NCBI GenBank assembly: GCA_023376005.1
Contig: CM042150.1
Location: forward strand, 71,150,187 to 71,214,186
Direction: 5' to 3'
Source of the DNA: Doryteuthis pealeii
Taxonomy: Eukaryota; Mollusca; Cephalopoda; Myopsida; Loliginidae
Length of the DNA stretch: 64,000 bases
Shown: in pieces, positions 49,053 to 58,351 of the stretch
Position numbering within the stretch: the first letter of the stretch is position 1
How the letters are laid out: each line of letters starts with the position of its first letter
Position numbers and translations under genes: made by a program
The notes under the pieces: generated by a model
Database searches by the model: none
Told to the model about the DNA's origin: nothing
Seen by the model: only the letters and a program-made list of their open reading frames with translations

Positions 49053-50748
49053 AAATTTTACATGATGAAATTTTACATGAACAAGAAACAATCACACAAA
49101 GCTGAGGGTTTGGTGAGTACAGAGAGTGCTGCACAATCCTGTATTTTGTCAAAGACATTTTATTCATTAATTAGTGAGACTGGCTTCATTTTTTTCCAAA
49201 TATTGAAACATTTATACAAATGTCTAGATGAAGTTGAGACATCATGACTTTATTATATAAGTGATTAAATCAGATATAACAGTGTGACTTTTTTCTGTAT
49301 GTTTCTTTGTTTTTCTGTTCAGAGCTTCTGCTAAAGGAAACAGTTATATAATACTAACAGGTTTATTCAGCCATTATTTAAACATCTAACTTGGAGGTAA
49401 ACAGCTAAATGTCACTACACCATCAGAATACTGGTATAAAATTAACTTGAAAATACTTAAAAAGTTAAGCACACTACACAGATATTACACTGATCCTAAG
49501 TAGAAAGCTTGGTGTGACACTTCAAACTATATATAAATAATTTCATTATTTTTTTTTTTTTAATTTATACATAGGTGTTTACTATGATTTTTTGTCCTAT
49601 GGTAGTTAATATACTAATGAAACATTGTTCTAAATAATCAATTTACCAGTGAAATATAAAGCAATAATCTTATGAAAAGAAAAGTTGTTTTTTTAGTATT
49701 AATAAGAGTGATTGATGGGTGATGACCTCTAGAGGTCATTTGAGACCATGACTTTCATTGGGCAAAAGTCACATGATCCTATTCAGTTGGTAAAATGGAA
49801 ATAATCAGGTAATAAAGAAATATGTGCACAGAAAACTGTCTTTATTGTTTATCATTGCATCGAGAAAAAATGACAATATAATTATGTGCAGAATAAAGAA
49901 AAACAACAAAATGATGAATAAAAGTGAGACAAGCAACTTAGACAACATGAGAGATGGGTGAATAGTTGGACCAATACAAAAGGTAGAGTAAGAAAAAATG
50001 AGAAGTATAACATAAAGAAACATGCAATTGTAAAAGAAGGGTACATAATATACCCTGAAGTTAAGAGCACTTAGAACTATCTCCAAGAAGCTGAAAGGGA
50101 GGAACCATTCAGACCACAGCATAGCTAAAATCAGCTAGGATACTCAGAAGAGTCCTGGAGATCTGAGGAGACTTGCTTATCACTCAGACTCCAGTTAAGA
50201 GCTGACGTGAAAAACTTGCAAGGAGTAAAATAATAATAATAATTGGAAAGGTATATTTTGCATATGTTAAAACTTAATAATACTAAGGACTAAATGGAAT
50301 TTCATATCTGTCATCATTTGTGACAGAATGTGCACACTACTTGAAATATTTTTGAAATTCAATTTAAATAATTTAGTAGGCAATTAAAGAAGTTAATATC
50401 TGTGATATTTATCTAACTAATTTGATAGACATTTGGCCGTTCTTGATATTTAAAGTTAAAATGTGAACATTAGTCCTGTTCAGTCAAACATTTAAATATA
50501 TAAATTAATATCTAAAGTTATGGGTGTTGTACATGGTTAAATATCATTTGAAAAGTATCAATGTTATCATTGTCTTTTAAATGTAATACATGTCTTTTTA
50601 ATTTCCTGATATAAGTTCTGTTTTTTGCTGTTTGACTTTTAACTTTGAAATGCCAATAGATAAACTTCTGTTGTCAAGCATAAATTTTAACATTAATTTT
50701 TCTATGTTGTAGTTATACATATTCACCCAAACCCTCTGCATAAATAGG
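49053..50748. other. AT-rich sequence without recognised gene
   Basis: Short TACATGATGAAATTT repeats trail off the minisatellite until about 49080. The rest has no recognisable feature. Phe/Leu-rich frames at 49805-50122 are compositional. Confidence 0.45.
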
Positions 50749-50990
50749 ATGTGACACAAGGTCAATTTCTTAAGTGGTGTTTACCAGGTTTGAATTCAGA
50801 GCTTTCCTTCTTGTAGACTAGTTGCCTAATTATGGTTAAAGAGCCCAGTCTGCCCTAATAGTTACTGGAGGGAGAATAGTTGGATTTATACCTTACCCAA
50901 GAGTATTAATACAAAGTGAAATGTCCAGGATATGAACTCATGTTGCCATGCCCATTTCCTATGATAACCATTACACCATATGCCTCCTAT
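50749..50990 (-). mobile_element. tRNA-headed SINE, family D copy 2
   Basis: Minus-strand head GAGGCATATGGTGTAATGGTTATCAT (in part) has a good box A. Box B is AGTTCATATCC. The body includes GGGTAAGGTATAAATCC- and GGGCAGACTGGGCTCTT-like sequence. It shares head and body with 24826-25022. Confidence 0.65.
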
Positions 50991-51413
50991 GTTATGTTTA
51001 TACAACAGTTAACTAATTTTTAAAAATAAAGTATTTAAGTGTCCTTTCTTAAATATATTCCTAATGATACTGAACAAATTGTTATTCTTAAAAAAGAAAT
51101 ACATAGAGATAAGAAATAACCTAAAAATATAGTGAATCTTATAACAAGGAACAGTCTATATTCAAAAATAATCATGCTATTTTGTAATCCAAAAGATAGT
51201 ATTGTATTATCTAAAAGAAGTTATTTCTATGTAACTATTCTAGATACATTTTCTTACAAATAAGAAACTTTTTCATAATAAATATTAATTGGGGAGTGAA
51301 AATTTATGTTAGCAAGTTCTTTTTCTTTATTTGGTTATAGTAATGATTTATAGTTTTCATCTGTCAACAGCAAAATCAAATCTTATGCATATAATTATAA
51401 TATCAAATATAAC
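50991..51413. other. AT-rich sequence without recognised gene
   Basis: No signal recognised. Confidence 0.45.
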
Positions 51414-51486
51414 AACTATATGATATTAATGCACAAAACCAATTCTTTATCCGATGTATCCAATAGAGTTTCAATGTTCATGCTCT
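51414..51486. repeat. 73-bp segment shared with 63096-63166
   Basis: ATATGATATTAATGCACAAA and the following bases through GAGTTTCAATGTT are nearly identical (one or two substitutions) to a segment at the centre of the fold-back region near 63.1 kb, in the same orientation. A fragment of a dispersed repeat. Confidence 0.85.
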
Positions 51487-51937
51487 AAGGGATACCAACA
51501 TTTCTCATAATTAACAGAAAAGCTTCGGTTGGGATTAGATTCTGATGTTGACCCGCATAGTTATGGACGTATATTTCCATATGATAAATATTGAAATACA
51601 CATTGTTTATTTTTTCCTTTTTTTTAATGGAGCCAAGTAAATGTTTTAACTACAAGCATCAAATTATACCCAGATCTTCTCTACTTGATCCTCTGTCTGG
51701 GAATTTGGGATTAGAGTATCTATTCAACTGTGTTCTTTAAACAGGATGTGACATGATGTTCTTGTTTTAGAGCAGGACACAGCAAATAAATAAATACAAA
51801 TGAATAATGTATGTTCCTGGGGATTCATATCCCATAGCCGCACATCCCCACTGAACAAAAGGGGAAGTTTGAAATCATCTGATACTCTTGTGACACTGGT
51901 CACAGAACTAGGCAATTTTTATCTTTTTCTCTAAATG
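51487..51937. other. Sequence of uncertain type next to a repeat tail
   Basis: Less AT-rich from about 51750. CCTGGGGATTCATATCCC and GTGACACTGGTCACAG are small dyads. This may be the remaining part of the repeat whose tail lies at 51938-52107. Confidence 0.35.
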
Positions 51938-52107
51938 TTTGAGATAAGGCTTGATGATTAGTATTATCAGCATTATTCGGACTATTGTCCTCATCTTCAT
52001 TGTTATTTGTACAACGTTTCGGCCGATATGCCCTCTTCAGGTATTTCTTGTCGGACTTGGGAACCTTCTTTTCGGACTTTGGAACTTTCTTGTCGTAATT
52101 GGGAATC
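51938..52107 (-). mobile_element. SINE family C tail with a triplicated 21-bp unit
   Basis: On the minus strand, GGTTCCCAAGTCCGACAAG, ATACCTGAAGAGGGC, CGGCCGAAACGTTGT and GGACAATAGTCCGAATAATG align with the body and tail of the SINE at 24575-24680. Here the 21-bp unit TTCTTGTCGGACTTGGGAACC (plus strand, 52045-52065) is present three times in tandem (52045-52065, 52066-52086, 52087-52107); the 24.6-kb copy has one. The head with pol III boxes is not found. The 89-codon minus-strand frame here (KKVPKSEKKVPKSD repeat) is a by-product of the 21-bp periodicity. Confidence 0.75.
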
Positions 52108-52189
52108 TTCTTGCCCTCAAAAGTATTTACATTCAAATCTCTAAAACCAGTTGAACATGCAAATATCAAATATGAGATGCTAATTTTAG

Positions 52190-52590
52190 TATTTAGATGT
52201 AAAAAAATTCCTCAATTACATATGTGGAAAACCTTTCAGCATCAAGACAGACCCTCAAGATGATAAGCTGAAAAAATCTTATTAGCACTACTCAGACTGC
52301 AAAGGATACTGATGGAAATACAAAGATACAATATCACAATAAGGTACCATGCTGAAAAGGATATACTAATAGCAGATAGACTGTCAAGTCTACTAAATAC
52401 TTTACTGAAATCATCAAGTGATAGGTACCCTGAAATCAGGGGATTCCTGAGCACATTATCAGTAACAATGGCCCACAATATGATAGGGGAATTTTCAAGT
52501 CATTTGCCAAAACCTGAGAGTTTGAACGTGTCACTTTTTTACCAACATATTTGCAGTCAAATGGCTTAATGGAAATCCACTTGAGTTGGG
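52190..52590 (+). pseudogene. Gypsy-type pol fragment: RNase H end joined to integrase
   Basis: Plus-strand reading gives FLNYICGKPFSIKTDPQ, then EIQRYNITIRYHAEKDILIADRLSSL, the end of RNase H with its conserved AD..S. After an internal deletion and a frame change, IPEHIISNNGPQYDRGIFKSF (in part) marks the integrase core around the second catalytic Asp (here read as Asn in SNNGPQ), followed by QHICSQMA. Stops and shifts make it inactive. No LTRs border it. Confidence 0.8.
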
Positions 52591-52718
52591 GAATTAAGCA
52601 GAGGTCGACTCTGACTCACAATTTCACCAATAAGTGGAATTTTCAGATATTAGAATAGTGGGAATTAATTTTTGAAGAAGATGAAGAAGAAGAAGAATCT
52701 TCCCACCACCACAATCAA

Positions 52719-52757
<39 letters not shown>

Positions 52758-53934
52758 CAAACTGGAGGTTTTCTGATGTTAGGTGCTGATTAGGGACTGG
52801 CAACAAGAGAAGGATGATCAAGAATTTCTAAGGAAAAAGACTTAGAGAAAATAAGTATTCATGCTAAGAGCTGTAGGCCATATCATGATGTGCCTGACAA
52901 CTTAATAAGTACCATTCATTATTAACAACTTTATTGAACTTAAAGACATTAGTAATTCAACAACCACATTGTTTCATATTGAAGTATTACAGTGTTGTAG
53001 ATGAGTGAAGAGTTAAAATCCTCTAATCCCAAAACAGAATGAGTGTTTTTTATTATTGTTGTATTTATAACCTGGTACATTTAATCATTTTGTTTAATGA
53101 TCTACATTGACTTAAATTGTGTGGCTATTTTTAATTTGACAAGAAGTTAAAACTAGCTCCATCATTGAGACTCTTCAGATCTAAAATTAATAAGAAGTTG
53201 ATGACAGACTGAACTAGTGATCAGAAATTAAACTAAAGTAAGAAAAAACAACAAAAAAAAGGAGAAAAAGAAAGAAAATAACTCAAATGATTGAAAAATG
53301 AACAAGGAGTAATAAATGGAGAAATGGAAATATTTTTTTAGTCTTAGCTTTAAGTCTTAATTTGGATTAAAATTTACTAATTTAAAATTGACAGTATTCT
53401 CATATTCTTATTTTAAATCGATCAATATTGTTGAGCACTAGATGACACTTTTAGATTATTCTGTTTGACTTTGAATATATTCACTTTCATTTTGATCATA
53501 TAATGCAGCATTTTTTTTCAAATAATTTCAGACTATAAAGCCAAGAAGCTAGTCTGAAAAATGACTCACTACAAATAAGTATCAATCGTATGTTTTTGTA
53601 TATTGAGTCTTTGCTGTAAGATTTATGTTAAAGATATTAAACATGAATCAGGAAAAAATGAATGCACATTTTTGAATTGGTATTTAAATTAGTTTCCATT
53701 TAACAAATTTGAGCTTACATTTATACTTTTTAAAAAGCCAATTTTATTTGGAAAAGATGTAATAGATTTATGGTTTAATGAACTCTGCATTGTTAAAATA
53801 CTCTCTCTTCCCATGTTTATAAAAGATGACCTATGAACCAATTAGGTTCCTGTTATAACAGCAGTCCATGATGATGCAGATGGTTCAATTCAGGAAGGAG
53901 TAAAGGATTGTAATTAGTATTTTATAAATAGAAA

Positions 53935-53936
<2 letters not shown>
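52591..53936. other. AT-rich sequence with one ATT tract
   Basis: A (TTA)n microsatellite lies at 52720-52757, giving an Asn-rich artefact on the minus strand. Otherwise there is no recognisable feature up to the AT tract that borders the large nest. Confidence 0.5.

Positions 53937-53985
<49 letters not shown>
53937..53985. repeat. (AT)n microsatellite bordering the palindromic element
   Basis: About 50 bases of AT repeat immediately left of the palindrome. A second AT tract (61952-62006) lies near its right end. Confidence 0.95.
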
Positions 53986-53991
<6 letters not shown>

Positions 53992-54252
53992 TATGAAAAG
54001 GTGGAATGAAAACATCACACAATGCTGTTAAAGAGAAAACAATTTATAATATAATCATAGCTGATATTGATCAATATTTCGATTTTACAAAAATCATCAT
54101 CAGAGCTCATTTACTCCGTGGTGTTTGGGTCGGAGATAAATGTCAAATCATTTGATTTGACATTTATCTCTGACCCAAACACCACGGAGTAAATGAGCTC
54201 TGATGATGATTTTTGTAAAATCGAAATATTGATCAATATCAGCTATGATTAT

Positions 54253-54288
54253 TGTTGTACCGGCCATTCCTACAGTGGAGAATATACA
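54253..54288 (+). repeat. Remnant of 5' LTR
   Basis: TGTTGTACCGGCCATTCCTA and 16 further bases match the start of the 3' LTR with one difference. After that the two sequences diverge; GTGAAAA in both suggests a deletion of about 31 bases first and then loss of the remainder. An LTR this short could not support normal reverse transcription. Confidence 0.8.
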
Positions 54289-54471
54289 GTGAAAAGAACT
54301 GCTATTGGTCGGACTTTTTTTTTTTACGTGCAGAAAAGAAAAAAAAAAAGAAGACTTTTTATTAGTTTCTGTTTTCGAACAAAAGAACTGGAACTAAACT
54401 GTATTAGTTGAGCAAACTAATTAAGCACGTTGAACGGAAAACTGATTTGTACAAGTGTAAAAGAGGTAGTG

Positions 54472-54968
54472 ATGATGGATACTGAATTCAAAGATTCTCT
54501 TCTTCAATTAGTTAAATTCCAAACGGAACAAAATGTTGCATTACAAAGACAACAAATGGAACAACAATTAGAACAAGAAAGAAAACGAATTGAAAGTGAG
54601 GAGAAATTTAAAAGAGTGCTTTTGGACCAGCAAAAAGCCCAAAGAAAAATGAATGCTGAACAAAAAGAGCTTGCGACCACACTGGAAGAAAAATTCCAAG
54701 AAAGACTGCTACAACAGCAGAGACACTTCGAAGAACTTTTGGTAAAAACACAGGAGGAACAGAGGAAATTTTTAGAGGCAACACAGTTATCGAAAGCAAG
54801 CGAGAATCATAATGCATTCTCCCAGACGGCTGTGTGGAACGCTATTGAAAATTTCAAATATAATCCAGAAGACGATGTCACTTTTGAGCACTTCTATAGA
54901 AGATATGAGGATATTTTTGTATCGGACTGCAGTACATGGACAGACTCTAAAAAAGTTAGATTTTTGCT
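54472..54968 (+). pseudogene. Gypsy Gag, N-terminal part (frameshifted)
   Basis: The first in-frame ATG pair is at 54472. The protein begins MMDTEFKDSLLQLVK and continues with a long Gln/Glu/Lys-rich coiled coil (roughly residues 15-110), then enters the capsid-like domain (FKYNPEDDVTFEHFYRRYED). A missing base in the GAAA run near 54971-54974 throws the frame into a stop (TAG, 54976-54978), while the Gag sequence continues one frame over. Gag would form the particle that packages element RNA. Composition is less AT-rich than the flanks. Confidence 0.8.
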
Positions 54969-54971
54969 AAG

Positions 54972-56606
54972 AAATTAGGGGCTGCCGAGCATACAAAGTT
55001 CGTGAATTTTATCCTTCCAAAAAAGACCAGTGAGTTGAACTTCCAAGAAACAGTCACTTTACTAACAGAACTGTTTTCGACAAAAACTTCTCTTTTTCAC
55101 AGGAGATATAAGTGTATGAATGTCACTAGAAGAGAGGAAGACGACTACACTACGTATGCAAGTATAGTGAATAAGCATTGCGACGATTTCAAACTTGAGG
55201 AATTATCATCGGATAATTTTAAATGTTTAATATTCGTGCAAGGTCTGGTCTTAAATAAAGACTCTGAAATCAGACGTCGTGTGTTAAATAAACTCGAAAG
55301 TGTACCGAATCTAACACTTCAAAACCTAGCGGAAGACTGTGAACGTTTTGTTGCGTTAAAACAGGACAGTCGTGACATAGAGGAAAGCGGAGTGTCGCAC
55401 ATTAAAAAGATCCACCAGAAGAAAAAATTGACTTCAACGAATAACCAGAGAAAAAAACATGGTAAAAATCCACCGGGACCGTGTTGGAGGTGTGGAGACA
55501 AACATTGGTATAATGAGTGTCCCTACAAATTTAAACAATGTGACCACTGCCACCAGAAGGGTCATAAGGCATCGTATTGTAAAAGAAAATCTGGTAGAAA
55601 GACATCCATTAAACTGACAAAAATTGAACCTGAGGAACAAAATATCCGGAAATATGTACAGGTCAAAATGTTTAAAAAGAAAGTAAGACTTCAGCTTGAT
55701 AGTGGGTCTGACATTTCCATCATTAATGTACAGACATGGAAGAAGCTTGGGCGACCCACTATGATCAAATCACAAAAAACGGCGAGAAGTGTCAGTGGTG
55801 AAAAAATAGCCTTCGAGGGGGAATTATTGACGAATATTTCTTTCCAGAATAAGACCGAAAAAGCCAAAATCTTCGTCATGCGAAAATCAAATAACCTCTT
55901 TGGAACTGATCTGATCGAAAAGTTTAGACTATGGGATCTGCCTTTGAGTTCTTTTTGCCAAAAGGTTGAGGATTCAAATGTGGAGGCAGAAATACTCAAG
56001 AGGGAATTAAAAGAACATTTTTCAGACGTATTTTCAGGGGGTCTTGGAAGGTGTACGAAAGCGGTTGCAAGATTTGAAGTCAAAGTGAATGAACAGCCAG
56101 TGTTCAGAAAGAAAAGAAATGTTCCATACGCTGCTATAGAGCAAATAAACGGTGAATTAGAAAGACTCGAAAACATGGGTGTCATTTCAAAAATTGATCA
56201 CAGTGAGTGGAGTTCACCTACAGTTTATGTTAAGAAAAAGAAAATTAAAAATATCTTAACGTCCGACTTGTTTCTGGCACATTATAATCCCAAGCGAGAA
56301 AAACCGATAACAAAAAAACGGTATAAAGTTGGTGAAAAAGTTTTTTTTAAGATTCACAAAAACAATAGGACTTTCTGGGAGTCCGGCACTGTGGATAAAC
56401 AAATAGGCAACATGGTCTATATGATTAAGGGACCAGATTTCGTGCACAAACGTCACACTAACCAAATCCGGAAAAGATACTCGAACAGTGAGGTGACCAG
56501 ATCGCCCGAAGAGGACATCATGGACACAGTGTTTGATACGTTTCAGGTGCCCATACCAGAGACTACTCCTGAGAATAGGAGATCAAAAAAAAAAAAAAAA
56601 ACGTAA
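54972..56606 (+). pseudogene. Gypsy Gag C-terminus, zinc knuckles, protease and fused pol remnants
   Basis: The frame is open from 54972 (KLGAAEHTKF) with no proper start codon, because it continues Gag after the frameshift. Counting from 55002, two zinc knuckles lie at about residues 161-173 (CWRCGDKHWYNEC, CX2CX3HX4C) and 180-193 (CX2CX4HX4C). The aspartic protease is marked by LQLDSGSDISII (active-site Asp at about 233). The RT N-terminus runs from about 330 to 413 (HFSDVFSGGLGRC, MGVISKIDHSEWSSPTVYV). The RT palm with its catalytic motif, RNase H and the integrase core are gone. About 16 residues from the RT/RNase H junction (ILTSDLFLAHYNP) remain, followed directly by the integrase C-terminal region (YKVGEKVFFKIHKNNRTFWE, RHTNQIRKRY). 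The frame stays open over both joins to a Lys-rich end in an A-tract (56586-56600). Confidence 0.85.
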
Positions 56607-56672
56607 ATCGACTGAGTTGATTATGGTGAACCCCAAACAAAAACGTTATTAATCCCCAGACGGGATATTTTC

Positions 56673-56680
56673 AAAGGGGG
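56673..56680 (+). promoter_or_regulatory. Polypurine tract of the Gypsy element
   Basis: AAAGGGGG sits directly against the 3' LTR start (TGTTGTACC), where the plus-strand primer of an LTR retrotransposon is expected. Confidence 0.8.
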
Positions 56681-56754
56681 TGTTGTACCGGCCGTTCCTA
56701 CAGTGGAGAATATACACCGGTTCTCACTATAAATAGTGAGACACCGAGTGAAAA
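56681..56754 (+). repeat. 3' LTR, left part
   Basis: From TGTTGTACCGGCCGTTCC to GAGTGAAAA, including TATAAATAG at about 56730 as a possible TATA box inside a small dyad (CTCACTATAAATAGTGAG). The DIRS element follows immediately. Confidence 0.8.
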
Positions 56755-56788
56755 TGAGGGTTTTTAAAGTAAAACCCCTGTTTATGAG

Positions 56789-56954
56789 ATATCTATACTT
56801 ACCTGTATAACTAATGCAATCTACTCTCGCGCTACTTAAAACCATCTGAGCAAAATTATTTATTTATTTATTTATTTATTTTTTAAATTCTCCAAAATTA
56901 ACTCCCTTCACCTCCACGACCTCTCATCCAAGAAGACATATAATCACTTTTTTT
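56789..56954. repeat. DIRS inverted terminal repeat, left
   Basis: About 166 bp matching the complement of 61566-61720 with about three substitutions and a different number of TTTA units (four extra repeats here). Landmarks are CTACTTAAAACCAT and CACCTCCACGACCTCTCATC. The outer tail 56755-56788 (GGGTTTTTAAAGTAAAACCC) is unique to this end. Confidence 0.9.
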
Positions 56955-57013
56955 ACGAGGACCTCTTTAGCACCTTTCTCAACCAGGAACTTTAGAGGGG
57001 AGGAGGGAGGGCA

Positions 57014-57109
57014 TATACAGGTAAGTATAGATATCTCATAAACAGGGGTTTTACTTTAAAAACCCTCAGTTTATATCAATATCTATACTTACCTGTATAA
57101 CTAATGCAA
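57014..57109. repeat. DIRS internal complementary region
   Basis: Contains CAGGTAAGTATAGATATCTC and GGGGTTTTACTTTAAAAACC, the complement of the left tail. A short TCA joint follows, then GTTTATATCAATATCTATAC, the complement of the right tail, and TGTATAACTAATGCAA. It is the inverse image of the two element ends placed side by side, thought to template the closing of a circular DNA intermediate. Confidence 0.92.
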
Positions 57110-57167
57110 GAAACAGAATTTGTAGCAGAATTCCAGGAGGTGGGAAAAACAAAGTAAAGGAACATAC

Positions 57168-58212
57168 TCACTTATTCTTCACCAAACCGGCTGTCTCTAA
57201 TATGGAAGATCTTGCAAAGTTTCCTTCACTCCCAGCAACATAAATTAAATAAAAGGATGCAAAGGTGTTCTCTGAAGACCAATGAGCTGCCTGTAGGATG
57301 TCTCTCAGTGAAGCTCCGTTAAACAAGGTCCACGATGAAGCCAATCTTCTAGTATCATGGGCCCTAATGTCCTCAGAATGTGGCTGACCAGCTGCCTCAT
57401 AAATATATCTAATGGTGGAAACAATCCACCTGGAAATTGTACTATTAGCTGCTGGCCTATTTTGGTTCTTCTTATAGGTAATGAAGAGTGCCTCATTATC
57501 CTGCCGCAACATTTCCGTTCTTTTCAAATATATTTTTAAACAACGACAAGGACACAGAAGGGTGTCCTCCGCGTCATCTGTAAATCCCTTGAAATCTGGA
57601 ATAAACCAAGGTGACCAGGCTTTCCTCAACCGTTGAGTCTTGGCTAAAAAATTCAAATTGGGTAAAAGACGTATACCCGCAGCTTCAAACCTAAGGTTCG
57701 ACTCCTTGATAGATAAAGCATTTAGTTCACCTACTCTAGCAGCCGAAGCTAAGGCAACTAGGAAAACTGTCTTCCAAGATAAAAACTTTAACTCTGCGGA
57801 ATCTAATGGTTCAAAGGGATGCTTAGTGAGAGCCTTTAGAACAAAAGGCAAGTCCCAGTTAGGGAGAAGTGGTCTTACTGAAGGATTTGAATTAAAAATT
57901 CCTTTAACCAGATTTGATAGCAGACTCTCTAAATTTATAGAACTCTTCTCCCAACCGCTGTGAATAGCTGCTAACGCTGTTCTATATCCAGCAATAGTTG
58001 AAGCTCTGCAACCTCTGACTTCATGTAAATGAACCAGAAAATCCGCCACATCCTTTATAGAGGCAGAATATGGGTCGATATCTCGTTCAAGACACCAGCT
58101 ACAGTATATTTGTTGTCGTGCCTCGTACATTCTCCTGGTGGAAGGCCTTTTGCTATTTTTGATGTAACTCTGAGCCTTTCCAGAAAGAGATTCCTTAGAT
58201 GGGGTAAGCTGG
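57168..58212 (-). CDS. DIRS tyrosine recombinase (YR)
   Basis: The minus-strand frame ends with TAA/TAG-type termination at 57168. The recombinase part occupies the last 320 or so codons. It has an N-terminal core-binding (SAM-like) region around KRPSTRRMYEARQQIYCSW and DVADFLVHLHE. The catalytic domain carries the first Arg in ASAARVGEL, H-x-x-R in AHDTRRLA, a His-Trp in AAHWSSENTF and the nucleophile Tyr in ASFYLIYV, all in the correct order and spacing. The enzyme would integrate the circular DNA copy. There is no ATG at its beginning. The same frame is open up to 59597, but those upstream codons are the shadow of the RT frame, so expression probably relies on a -1 shift from the RT frame or on an internal start. 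It is the least damaged gene of the window. Confidence 0.88.
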
Positions 58213-58351
58213 ATATTTTCTACACAACTAGCTTCAAACTTTCTGGATCTGAATGTACTATCTGGCCCCGCCTCTGAGTTAGCATCTTTGGTGTTATTGG
58301 TAACTCTCTTGGGAAGTCTATGAGCAGGTCCAAAAGGCCTGGATACCACGA

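Noticed and set aside
54430..54471. TTG start for the Gypsy Gag frame
   Set aside because: An ATG pair at 54472 in the same frame is the more plausible eukaryotic start; the upstream codons are simply open.
56586..56603. Lys-rich C-terminus of the Gypsy fusion as a nuclear localisation signal
   Set aside because: It is encoded by a 17-A run, a likely slippage product with uncertain length.
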